57,865 nt of DNA. It comes from a virus. The position numbers and the translations under genes were made by a program. The notes under the pieces were generated by a model. It worked only from the letters and a program-made list of their open reading frames with translations. It made no database searches and was not told where the DNA came from. The stretch spans positions 1-57,865 of the IMG/VR virus record IMGVR_UViG_3300030101_004515; one strand, given 5' to 3'. Shown here in pieces: positions 12,988 to 21,984 of the stretch; position 1 is the first letter of the stretch, and the number at the start of each line of letters is the position of its first letter.

Positions 12988-13420
12988 TTACTCTTTCTGC
13001 TTTTAAACAACGATTTCTGTTTTGATCATCCGATACGTAACTTACGTGAACCCAATCAGGATTTGCGTCATTACCGAACTCCCATATTAGCTGATCAAAA
13101 TTTAAGTTTTCTTTTATGTAATTATACATTTCGGCGTTTGTTTTATGCCCAAACGTATCGTCAATATCTATGGCTCTGCCTTCGCAGTGTTGAGATTTTG
13201 AACTTCCGCCTATAGCGGTATTTAAATCTGGTGACCTAAAAAATGAATTAATTTTTATTGGTCCATTAACCCATTCACGTAACGGTTCAAATATATTTAA
13301 CGCTACCGCGTTCATATTTGCTAGCTGATAATCATTTGGTATGTTATCTATGTTTCGCCTTGTTGCTGTATTAGAATGAGTCCCTTCTTTATATGATATG
13401 TGATTACTTATATTTTTCAT
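12959..13420 (-). CDS. endolysin, M15-family peptidase (D-Ala-D-Ala carboxypeptidase/L-Ala-D-Glu type), 153 aa
   Basis: Zinc peptidase that cuts peptidoglycan stem peptides. Motifs: 'SFFRSPDLN' (residues 59-67), zinc ligands H78 and D85 in 'SQHCEGRAIDID', and 'DWVHVSY' with H125 as the third ligand. These are the M15A/M15_3 ligands, as in many phage lysins. There is no signal peptide, so export through holin lesions is expected (a holin candidate lies at 52595-53053). It is followed by the lipoprotein and preceded by the giant ejection protein. Confidence 0.85.
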   Translation of the reverse strand: MKNISNHISYKEGTHSNTATRRNIDNIPNDYQLANMNAVALNIFEPLREWVNGPIKINSFFRSPDLNTAIGGSSKSQHCEGRAIDIDDTFGHKTNAEMYNYIKENLNFDQLIWEFGNDANPDWVHVSYVSDDQNRNRCLKAERVNGKAVYSII

Positions 13421-13431
13421 GATTAAATTTA

Positions 13432-16400
13432 TTAGTCTTCAATTCCTAGCTCCCAGCCTGACCACCCTAAGAAAAGCGCTATTCTTGTCCAAGCACTTAA
13501 ATCTTCCCGTGATGCGTCTGCTAGGTTTTCTATTTTTCTTTGCAGCCTGTCCGCTGGTATGTTGGCTATGGCAAGCGCGTTTATAGCCGCTTCTACTGAA
13601 GGAGGAATATTGCTTTCGTATTTGCCCGCTTCAATAATCGCCTTCAACTTCCTTACCTTGTGATCTATTGGAGGTGCAATATCTGTAGTAGCTAAAAGAA
13701 CGTTTGACCAGTCTTTGAAAAATTCATTTTCTTTTTGCTGTTCTTTATAGTATGCAATACCAGCATTTTTTAGCATTGAAATAAGAGCTCCCGAATATCC
13801 AAGCCCTCTTAATACAGAGTCAGCCATACCGTTAACTATACGTTCTTCTTTCTTGTCAATTTTACTCTGTCTTATTTCTTTTGCTCTTCTAGTAAGTTTT
13901 CTGCCTTGGTATTCATCTTCCTCGCTAAAGTCTAATGCAAAATACGCGCTTTGTAAAGTATTAAATATTATATTCTGTACAGCCATATAATACGTTATCT
14001 TAGACACATTTGTTTTTACATCTCCCCTGCCATTAACTAAATCACTTATTGCTCGTTTAGTTAATCTTGTATATTGGAAAGGTGTATTAGCGAACGCAAA
14101 TACTACACGGCCAAAATTATTCGCTTGTACGTTTGAAATACGCGCGGGATCTGATGATTGTTGAGACTCATTTGAAATTTGTCTCCAGTCTTCATAAGAT
14201 TTTTTTTCTGCTTGTTCTTGAGTAAATCCTTTTTTAACATAACTATTAATTCTGTTTCTATAAAACGCAGAACCTCCAGAAGCAATAGCAACGCTATCCA
14301 TAATTTGCGTAGGTAAAAACCCAATTTTTAACATGTGCGCAATCACAGCTTTTACAGGATTTTTGCTTTTTGCGGCCTCAGCTATTTCCGCTTCTTGTAC
14401 ATTGATTTTTAATCCTTGTCTTCTATTAGTCAAGTAATCCGAATTCATTAAAAACATAAAGTCTTTTGCAAACTGTTTTGGGTTGGCTAATGCTTTTGCT
14501 ACCATTAAAGGGTTGTTGTCACTCCAATTTAAATAGTTTATAGCAGAAATAGATTGAAGCGTTGCGGAACGCATGTTAAAAGACATTATAGTACCAACCG
14601 AACCATTTATAAAGTCTTGTGTTATATTAGCCGCGTCGCTATTAGTAGGCTTTCTATTTACTCCTGACTTCATTCTACCAATAACCATTTCTAAATTTTT
14701 AACATAACTTGGCCCAAAAGCGGCAGTAAGTTTTGCTTTGTTTTTATCATTAAAAATAAGATCAATATTGTGTTGCCATTTTTTTAAATACTTTGGTCTT
14801 TTGTTTTGATTTAAAGTTTGTGCAAAATCACTTCCTATTTTTCCCGCTTCCCAGTTTTCTTCAGGTTTAGGATAACCATCTGTTTTGTTAGCAGCCATCA
14901 AACCAAAAGCAAAACTTCTAAGCTCTTTGTTGTCTGCTACAATTTTTGATAACTTATCTGCTCTCTTTTTTGTTATACCGGGAATGTCGTAATTTGACTG
15001 TTGCCAAACAAAAACACGAACAGCATCTTCTATTGTAAAGTTTTTCACTCCTTCTTCCGTAAGGTTTTCCCTTAATTTAAAAGGTGCTTTTTTAATTCTA
15101 GCTTTGATTTGTCTGTAAGCATTAAACATAGATCTTCTATCCGTTTCTAAATCGGATATACCTTGTGAATATGTGTCAAGTAGGTTTTCTTTAAGAAACT
15201 TTAAGTCTTTGTTTCCCTGCTCTCCTTTGCCTGCTATTTTTTGTATCAAACCATAAAAATCTTCTGCGCTGTACGGTAAAAATATATTCCAGTCATTGCC
15301 ATAAAAAAACTTTCTTTCTGTTTCTTTTCCTAGCCTTCTTGCTAAAGCTAAATCTTTTGCGCTCTTTATTTCTTTTGCTTTGACATTCTTTCTATCAATC
15401 ATGTCTGCCAGCTCTGCTGGTTTACTTCTTGTTTTTGAAAACTTAATATATAATTTATTATTAGCTTCGTCTATTGCGCTTGCATCAAACACCTGCGCAT
15501 TAAGACCCTTATTTAAATCATAAGTATCACCCTCAGTTAAAGCTATTCCGCTTTCAATAGGAATAATATCACCCTCGTCTAATACATTTTGAAACCTAGA
15601 AGTAACGTAATTTTGATTTGGCAAACCAAATTTTCCATTTATAGCGTCCATACTCGTAGAACTTTTTATATCTCCATGAATTTTATCTACTATAAAAACT
15701 CCATTCGTAGCAAACATTTTGTCTATGGCTCTTTCTAAAATTCTTCTTCCTTTTCTGCCTCCCGTTATATATGCTGCTAAAAAGTTATCGCCATCCTGCT
15801 CTAACATAAAATCATTAGCAAGCTTTTCTATTTGTTTTGCATGCTCAGCATAAGGCTCCGTAATATTTTTTTCTACATGTGTTATAGCTGCAGATTCTCT
15901 CATAGGAGTGTAAGTTGTGCCCCCCTTAAACATCATAGATTGAAACCTGTTTGCAAATTTCATAGCCATTTGTTCATTACCTGTCCCTCTATAGCTTTCT
16001 ACAAAGTCATAAAGCGATAGCATAATTCTTTTATACTGGGGTCTTACTATAGATGTTACTTCATTATTATGAGCATTTATTTCAGTAAGATCGCCGTCAG
16101 TTGCTTTTGCTGCAATTTTGTCTATACCTTTTCTTTTAATTTGTTCCGTGCCAGCAAAGGTTGATAACAATTTTCTTGTTCTTTCAACACCATCAATTTG
16201 TCCAAGATCTGAATTTATATTCAATTTAGTGTTTAAGTTATTATCAAAATCTGAAGCAAGCTCTTCGCCTACCATTTGCTTGAACACATTTTGTCTCAAT
16301 GGGCCCGTACGCAAATCAGCGTCTGTTAAATACGCGTTTGCAAATTCAAATAAAATATTTTCATACTCGTCATTTCTTAATTTTGATTTTTTTGCAGACG

Positions 16401-19400
16401 GTGTAACCCACGATTTAGAAGGCCCGTATTCTCCCGTTAATCTAAACGCCACATATTCATAAGCTTTGTCATTTGCGTTTTCAATAGTAAACAATCCAAG
16501 TTTTAAATCTTTAGGCCCCTCGCCTCTTAGCGTTCCTTTCAAACTAAAAGTTCCTTTAGCATCTACTATTTTTTGTCTCCATAATTTATTTAAATCGTTT
16601 TCAATATCATTTGCATATTTTTTTGGAGGATTAAAATATTTTACAAAAGCGGTACCAAAGTCCATGTCTTCATTATATTTATATTTTCCTGTAGGCTGCA
16701 TGGTTTGTAATACGTCATATATTTCGTTACTTATTTTTCCTATCAAAGAAGTATCACCTGCTTTTGTAGAATCAACGATCCAGTTATCTAATGCTTTTGA
16801 TTTAGAGTATTTTATAAATTGACCTCTTTCAACTTGTCTAGATAACTCTTCTGTAAAGTTATCCATTATATCTTGTGGCTGTGTAGCTGCTATTTTTTCA
16901 AGTACAGCTGAGTCTTTTATTACGTTTAATGCTTCATCAAACGCTATTTCTTTTGCAATAGTATTTATTAAAAATAATCTTCTTGTTTCTCTAGCGTTTC
17001 TTCCTTCAGTAAATTCTGCAATAAAATCTTTTTCTACAGCAGGGGACCATGGTTTCTTTTCAAATACTAAATTACCTGCATATGTTTTTCTTCCGCTAAA
17101 TGTTTCAGATTTTCTAAGTTGTCTTCCTTGTTTATCAACTGGTCTGGTTGTAAATTTTTCTGCAAGAGGTTTGTTTTTAACTAAATCACCAAGAGTTATT
17201 ATATTATAAATTTCTTCTGCATTTGCTTTTATATAATCAAAATATTCTGGCAAGCTGCTACCCCCTAATTCTTTTTTAACAGAATCAAACATAGCGTTTC
17301 TTACATTCTTTTTTAGATTTTCTCTAAACGTGAATCCTTTATTCAATGGTACAATAGCCCCTACAGTTGCTAATCCTTTAGTTACAGCGGTTTTACCAGC
17401 ATCAGCTAATGAAGGTGAAAGGTTTAATCTATCTATAACATTTCTTGTTTGAGGTGTTTCAACAGGCGTAACTTCTATAGGCTCTGCTTCAGGTTGCGCT
17501 ATATCAACTTTTTCTGTAATATCTTCTGTAAATTTAACACCAAATATTTTTGATGCAAATCCATCCATTCTTTTTTCTAATAAACTATTTACATAACCAG
17601 AAAGAGTTCCTGTGCCTTCCTTATAGCTGTTTACAAGATCTATAACGCCTCCTTTTTCTAAAAGAGCACTTTGTATAAAGTCTTCCTTAAAAGTGTTGAA
17701 ATCGGGAACGTTTTGATATTTTTGTGCGCGCTTACTCACTATGCCTTCAAACATCATTGCTATTTCAAAAGGGCTCTTATTTTCTGCATATGCTTTATCA
17801 ATTTTGTTTGAATCGGTTTTTGAAAGCTTTGTTTCTGTTGTTTTTCCTTTTGGCACTAAATCACTTTCTAATTTAACGCCGAGGATAGCATCGGATTTTT
17901 GAATGTTTTTCGTGTAGTTTCTTATAAAGTCGAATACGTCTTTACCGTTATTAAGCTTTACACTTGCAAAACCTAATCCCTGCATAGTATTTGTATAAGC
18001 TTTGGCTAGCTTATTTGCAACACCCTTCGTTTCTACAACATTTATTTTTTCCGTAGCAACAATATCAGAAAACATGTTAAAGTATTCTTCTAATGCTCCT
18101 TTTTTATACTTTCCGTTTTCATCTATGTAGTCATTTTCTTTTAGCCTTTGGTCAATTCTTTTAACAATATTGCTATTTCCAGACTCTACTAAGTATTCTT
18201 TAAATGAATCTACTAAAGGGGCTAAAGAGGCGTTGTCAGTTTTAAAATACTTTGACAATAAAAAATGAAGTTTTTCATGCCCTAATACATTAGTTGCTCC
18301 TTTAAGCGCGGCTACATCTTTGTTGATAAGTATTTTTGCAGGCTCTGTTTTTGTTGCTTTGGGTATAAATATTCCGTCAGCATCTGGATCAAACCCTTTA
18401 TATTTTTCAGCAGCAGCGTCTATCTTTTCTTGAGTATCAAGCATTTCTACTTCAAGTCCAGCTATCTTATTGTTTCTTATCGTTGATTCAATTTTTTTTG
18501 ATCTTTGAAGAACCTGTGTAAACGCGGCTTCCATGTTTGCGTCTATTCCTAATTTTTCATAGGCAAGTATGTCGTCAAGTTTTCTAAAATCTTCTTTAAT
18601 AACATCTGAAACTTCGTCTAATTGTTCTCTTGTTAGATCAGTTCCTTTTTCATAATATAAATCTAAATTGTTTTGAATATTATCAAGAGCATCTGCATAT
18701 GATCTTTTTTCTTCTCTTGTAAGGCCGTTAAACGCCTCTACAACCTGGGCTTTCTTTTCTTCTATTTGTTTCTTTGTTTCTTCCTGCTGCGTTTGAAATT
18801 TTGCTTTATCTTTTTTTCTTTTAGCTTTTTCTATTTGACTATCTAATAAAATGCTTTCTTGTTCTAATTTATATACTTGGTTTTTAAGATAATTTGGAGC
18901 TATATGCATTGCAACATTTTGCTCAGTTGCTCCGTCTTTATTTAAATTTTGAGTTATAATACTTGTTCCTCCCCCTAATACAGCTCCTACTGCAAATTCA
19001 TTTAAAGATTTTGTAAATATACGACCGGCTTCTTGAAGCGTTAATCCATCATCACTATATGCTAACTCTTGTAACGATTCATTTATTATATTCGCGCCGG
19101 CTTCCGTCCCTCCTTCAAAAAGCATACCCGCTCCCGTTTTCTTTGTATATCCAAAGGCTCTTTCTAAAAACTTATCAGATGTTTTTTCAATAAATTCATC
19201 AACCGCTTTTCTGTTGGCTCCTTTTCCAACTTTAGTTAATTTACCTATGCTTTTTAAAAACTTACCTCCAAAATATTCACTTGTAGCTTCTACACCTCCT
19301 TGAATATTAGATATAAAAAAAGCTTTCTGAATACTTTCATCAGGGTTTTCATTCATAGTTCTTTCAAATGAACTACCTGCTGCTGAAACACCTAATGCAG

Positions 19401-20199
19401 CAATTCCTAAAGGCCCACCTGCTATAGACACAGCTAAAGACGGTACTGCTATAAAAGCATCTGAAACTAATTTATCTGAAGCCTCACTTGTTCTACCTTG
19501 CGAAACTAATTCTTGGAAGTCCGCTTCAGTGCCATCATCGTTAAAGTATTTTTTATTTAGTGAAGTAAGTTTTGAATTAAAGTCTCGCCAACCAGAAGTA
19601 TCAATAACACCTTCGTTAGCGGCTTCTTCTAATGAGTCTCCACGCATATTTGAACGGGCTATTTGCATAGCTTGATAATATGCAAGCCCCGCAGGATTAG
19701 TGCTTCCTACACCAGCTTGAATTGAAGCATCAATGTATTCAGGTATACCTCTAGCTAATTCTGAAGCTCCCCCAACAAGTCCTGCTAATTTTTTTGTTTT
19801 ATAGTTTTCGTACCAATCTGGAAGAAGTTTATCTATTACGCCTATTGCAGGCGAAGTTATACCGCCAACCTTTCTTGCTGCAAATAATTTCGCGTCAATT
19901 TCTTGTTGACGTTGTTCTTCTTCTTCTTCTAACTCAGCTCTTGTTTTTGGGGCAGGTTGTGGTTCCAGGTCTTGTAATCCCAATGAAATACCTTCCGGCC
20001 TGTATCCCCCAGCGACTGCTCTTTGTAGCGGTGTCGCACTTGCAGTCTCGTTTGCAACACCCGGTTGATTTCCCAGGTCTGACGGCTTTATACTGGGATT
20101 TTTTTGTAAAAGCTCTTCAAAAGTATAGCCTTTTCTTTCGGCTACACCTTCTAAATCTTCTCTTGTGTAAAGTTTATTATTAAATATATATGTTTCCAT
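13432..20199 (-). CDS. giant ejection/internal virion protein with a predicted metallopeptidase site, 2255 aa
   Basis: The largest gene here. The N terminus looks like a LysM-ish or tail-attachment start, followed by hydrophobic Gly/Ala-rich patches at about 250-275 and 400-415 that could insert into membranes. A coiled-coil stretch spans 440-600. At 641-645 is HEKLH, an HExxH zinc-peptidase motif, with E704/E705 in 'ALEEYFNMF' as a possible third ligand. The rest is mostly helical, and the C terminus ends with 'ALFLGWSGWELG', a tail I associate with large polyvalent proteins of marine phages. Downstream of the capsid and neck genes and after two other large helical proteins, it occupies the place of T7 gp16 or P22 gp16, which are ejected with the DNA. 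Peptidase activity is inferred from the motif alone. Confidence 0.65.
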   Translation of the reverse strand: METYIFNNKLYTREDLEGVAERKGYTFEELLQKNPSIKPSDLGNQPGVANETASATPLQRAVAGGYRPEGISLGLQDLEPQPAPKTRAELEEEEEQRQQEIDAKLFAARKVGGITSPAIGVIDKLLPDWYENYKTKKLAGLVGGASELARGIPEYIDASIQAGVGSTNPAGLAYYQAMQIARSNMRGDSLEEAANEGVIDTSGWRDFNSKLTSLNKKYFNDDGTEADFQELVSQGRTSEASDKLVSDAFIAVPSLAVSIAGGPLGIAALGVSAAGSSFERTMNENPDESIQKAFFISNIQGGVEATSEYFGGKFLKSIGKLTKVGKGANRKAVDEFIEKTSDKFLERAFGYTKKTGAGMLFEGGTEAGANIINESLQELAYSDDGLTLQEAGRIFTKSLNEFAVGAVLGGGTSIITQNLNKDGATEQNVAMHIAPNYLKNQVYKLEQESILLDSQIEKAKRKKDKAKFQTQQEETKKQIEEKKAQVVEAFNGLTREEKRSYADALDNIQNNLDLYYEKGTDLTREQLDEVSDVIKEDFRKLDDILAYEKLGIDANMEAAFTQVLQRSKKIESTIRNNKIAGLEVEMLDTQEKIDAAAEKYKGFDPDADGIFIPKATKTEPAKILINKDVAALKGATNVLGHEKLHFLLSKYFKTDNASLAPLVDSFKEYLVESGNSNIVKRIDQRLKENDYIDENGKYKKGALEEYFNMFSDIVATEKINVVETKGVANKLAKAYTNTMQGLGFASVKLNNGKDVFDFIRNYTKNIQKSDAILGVKLESDLVPKGKTTETKLSKTDSNKIDKAYAENKSPFEIAMMFEGIVSKRAQKYQNVPDFNTFKEDFIQSALLEKGGVIDLVNSYKEGTGTLSGYVNSLLEKRMDGFASKIFGVKFTEDITEKVDIAQPEAEPIEVTPVETPQTRNVIDRLNLSPSLADAGKTAVTKGLATVGAIVPLNKGFTFRENLKKNVRNAMFDSVKKELGGSSLPEYFDYIKANAEEIYNIITLGDLVKNKPLAEKFTTRPVDKQGRQLRKSETFSGRKTYAGNLVFEKKPWSPAVEKDFIAEFTEGRNARETRRLFLINTIAKEIAFDEALNVIKDSAVLEKIAATQPQDIMDNFTEELSRQVERGQFIKYSKSKALDNWIVDSTKAGDTSLIGKISNEIYDVLQTMQPTGKYKYNEDMDFGTAFVKYFNPPKKYANDIENDLNKLWRQKIVDAKGTFSLKGTLRGEGPKDLKLGLFTIENANDKAYEYVAFRLTGEYGPSKSWVTPSAKKSKLRNDEYENILFEFANAYLTDADLRTGPLRQNVFKQMVGEELASDFDNNLNTKLNINSDLGQIDGVERTRKLLSTFAGTEQIKRKGIDKIAAKATDGDLTEINAHNNEVTSIVRPQYKRIMLSLYDFVESYRGTGNEQMAMKFANRFQSMMFKGGTTYTPMRESAAITHVEKNITEPYAEHAKQIEKLANDFMLEQDGDNFLAAYITGGRKGRRILERAIDKMFATNGVFIVDKIHGDIKSSTSMDAINGKFGLPNQNYVTSRFQNVLDEGDIIPIESGIALTEGDTYDLNKGLNAQVFDASAIDEANNKLYIKFSKTRSKPAELADMIDRKNVKAKEIKSAKDLALARRLGKETERKFFYGNDWNIFLPYSAEDFYGLIQKIAGKGEQGNKDLKFLKENLLDTYSQGISDLETDRRSMFNAYRQIKARIKKAPFKLRENLTEEGVKNFTIEDAVRVFVWQQSNYDIPGITKKRADKLSKIVADNKELRSFAFGLMAANKTDGYPKPEENWEAGKIGSDFAQTLNQNKRPKYLKKWQHNIDLIFNDKNKAKLTAAFGPSYVKNLEMVIGRMKSGVNRKPTNSDAANITQDFINGSVGTIMSFNMRSATLQSISAINYLNWSDNNPLMVAKALANPKQFAKDFMFLMNSDYLTNRRQGLKINVQEAEIAEAAKSKNPVKAVIAHMLKIGFLPTQIMDSVAIASGGSAFYRNRINSYVKKGFTQEQAEKKSYEDWRQISNESQQSSDPARISNVQANNFGRVVFAFANTPFQYTRLTKRAISDLVNGRGDVKTNVSKITYYMAVQNIIFNTLQSAYFALDFSEEDEYQGRKLTRRAKEIRQSKIDKKEERIVNGMADSVLRGLGYSGALISMLKNAGIAYYKEQQKENEFFKDWSNVLLATTDIAPPIDHKVRKLKAIIEAGKYESNIPPSVEAAINALAIANIPADRLQRKIENLADASREDLSAWTRIALFLGWSGWELGIED
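18265..18279 (-). other. HExxH motif (HEKLH) in the 2255-aa protein
   Basis: Codons 641-645 of the giant protein encode HEKLH. It sits in a helix 'ATNVLGHEKLHFLLSK', flanked by small and hydrophobic residues as in zincin active-site helices. About 60 residues later, two glutamates (704/705) could be the third zinc ligand. Confidence 0.55.
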
Positions 20200-20204
20200 G
20201 CTGT

Positions 20205-21971
20205 TTAATTAAAGTCTTCGTCTCCTGGCCTATAGCCTATTCTTTTGAGCTCTGTTTGGTATTTCGTAGATTGCTCTTCGACCCACGTATAGAACGGGTT
20301 TTCTTTGCCGGTCCAAGCTGAGCTTCCTCTATTTGTCCAGAAATTGTAAATATCTGCTGCATTTCCGTCAAAGTCGTTAACAGCCCATAAAAGCTCTGCT
20401 AAATAACTTGAGGGGGTATTATTATCAATCTTTATTTTCAGGTCTTTACTTCTTCCTATAGCGTCTTTGCCAAGAGTAAACTCTATATATCCAGGCCCCT
20501 CTGTTTCGTTAGCTGTACCCTCGTCTACTATGTCCGCTTTATTTTCTATGTTTGTTACCGCCGCACCGAACAATGCATATATGTTTCGCATAGCTGTTCT
20601 TCCTTCATCCGTAGGCAACCCGCTCTCATCAACATCAAAATTAGCATTATTAATACTGTTAATTACGCCAAACTTGCTTTCTACCTGATCAACGAAGTTT
20701 TTGTCATTAACTAGTTTAGCCGCACGCTTTTGATTATCTGTTATAGTTTTAACTATCGTTTGCGTAGGCTTTTCGTCTTGCGCGAACCTTTCATTGAATA
20801 GCTTGTTAGCAATATCCTTTTTAACCATTTCTTTTTGAGCCGATCTAATAGACCCTATAAAGCTATCTTCTTTTGCAAAGTCATCATCCTCATTGTATGA
20901 AGTTATAATTCGCATGATTGCGTCTTTTTTGTCTGAATAGTCTTCGCCTTCTGCAACTTTCAAGTAACTAATAATATCGTTAGCTTGAACATTAAGATTG
21001 TGTAAAAACGAGCCTTTAGTTGGATTTAACATTTCGTCTTGATAGTGCCTTGCTCTATAGCTCTCTCCTAAAGCTTCAAGTATATCGGAATTTTGTGCAG
21101 TACGTATTATATACTGGGTGTCTTTATAAGCGGTAGAAGTAGTGTCTACTTGCTGATTACCCCTTGCGTTTATAACGCTAAACACCTTTGTTTGTACCCC
21201 TTCGAATCCTTCTGAGTTTCTAATACTATTTTCAAGAGCGTCAAGTAAAGTTTTTCCCTCTCCGCCGTCGGTATTGTAATCAATCTTTAGATTTAAAGCA
21301 TTTTCAGTTTCTCCGAACATAAGCTCATTAACCTCGTCTAGCGTAAAAGATTGCTCTACACCAGCATTGTCTATGTAACTATATATAGTGTTTCCTAATT
21401 CATTTCTACCTATTTCAATATTTCTTCCTCCACTTTCAAAAGCTTCAAACAAACCAAATAGTTTACTATTTTGGTATAAGGACATGTTGTCTTTATTAGC
21501 ACTAAAAAACTCTAATCCTTTTCGCATTGTTTGTGCAGCCTTTTCTGTATCATTTAATTCAGCAAATAATTTTTTCTTAGTAGCGGCATACATGTCGTAT
21601 GTAATTTTACCATTTGCATGATCTAGTTCATTTTGTGTAAATGCATCCGCGTTTTTAGATAAATGAGCTTCAAACTTATCTTCAAATTTTCCAGCAAGCT
21701 TTTCATCTATCCCTGTATATATTGCATTTTGATATGTTAGCCCCGCTTCACCTGCTTTTTTTACTCTTAACTCCTTTTCCTTTTTTTCTTTTTCTATATC
21801 GATGTTTATTTTATCGATAGCCTGTAATACCGGTTGATATAAACGTGAGTAAGCGTTTACTGTATTAGCATAGCTTCTTGCGTATATATCTGCATAATTA
21901 GGCTGTCTAACTATTCTTTGCTGCTGATACGCGGGAGTTGCTGCTTTAAATTGTGGTAATTGTTTTGCCAT
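20205..21971 (-). CDS. internal virion/ejection-type protein, 588 aa
   Basis: Unrecognised acidic, mostly helical soluble protein. The N terminus is rich in Tyr/Arg ('YADIYARSYANTVNAYSRLY') followed by a short coiled coil ('DIEKEKKEKELRVKKA'). Its place between the 698-aa coiled-coil protein and the 2255-aa giant copies the T7 gp14-gp15-gp16 order, so an ejection-complex role is likely. No catalytic motif. Spacing to its neighbours is 5 and 13 bases. Confidence 0.55.
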   Translation of the reverse strand: MAKQLPQFKAATPAYQQQRIVRQPNYADIYARSYANTVNAYSRLYQPVLQAIDKINIDIEKEKKEKELRVKKAGEAGLTYQNAIYTGIDEKLAGKFEDKFEAHLSKNADAFTQNELDHANGKITYDMYAATKKKLFAELNDTEKAAQTMRKGLEFFSANKDNMSLYQNSKLFGLFEAFESGGRNIEIGRNELGNTIYSYIDNAGVEQSFTLDEVNELMFGETENALNLKIDYNTDGGEGKTLLDALENSIRNSEGFEGVQTKVFSVINARGNQQVDTTSTAYKDTQYIIRTAQNSDILEALGESYRARHYQDEMLNPTKGSFLHNLNVQANDIISYLKVAEGEDYSDKKDAIMRIITSYNEDDDFAKEDSFIGSIRSAQKEMVKKDIANKLFNERFAQDEKPTQTIVKTITDNQKRAAKLVNDKNFVDQVESKFGVINSINNANFDVDESGLPTDEGRTAMRNIYALFGAAVTNIENKADIVDEGTANETEGPGYIEFTLGKDAIGRSKDLKIKIDNNTPSSYLAELLWAVNDFDGNAADIYNFWTNRGSSAWTGKENPFYTWVEEQSTKYQTELKRIGYRPGDEDFN

Positions 21972-21984
21972 TGTTAAATTTATT

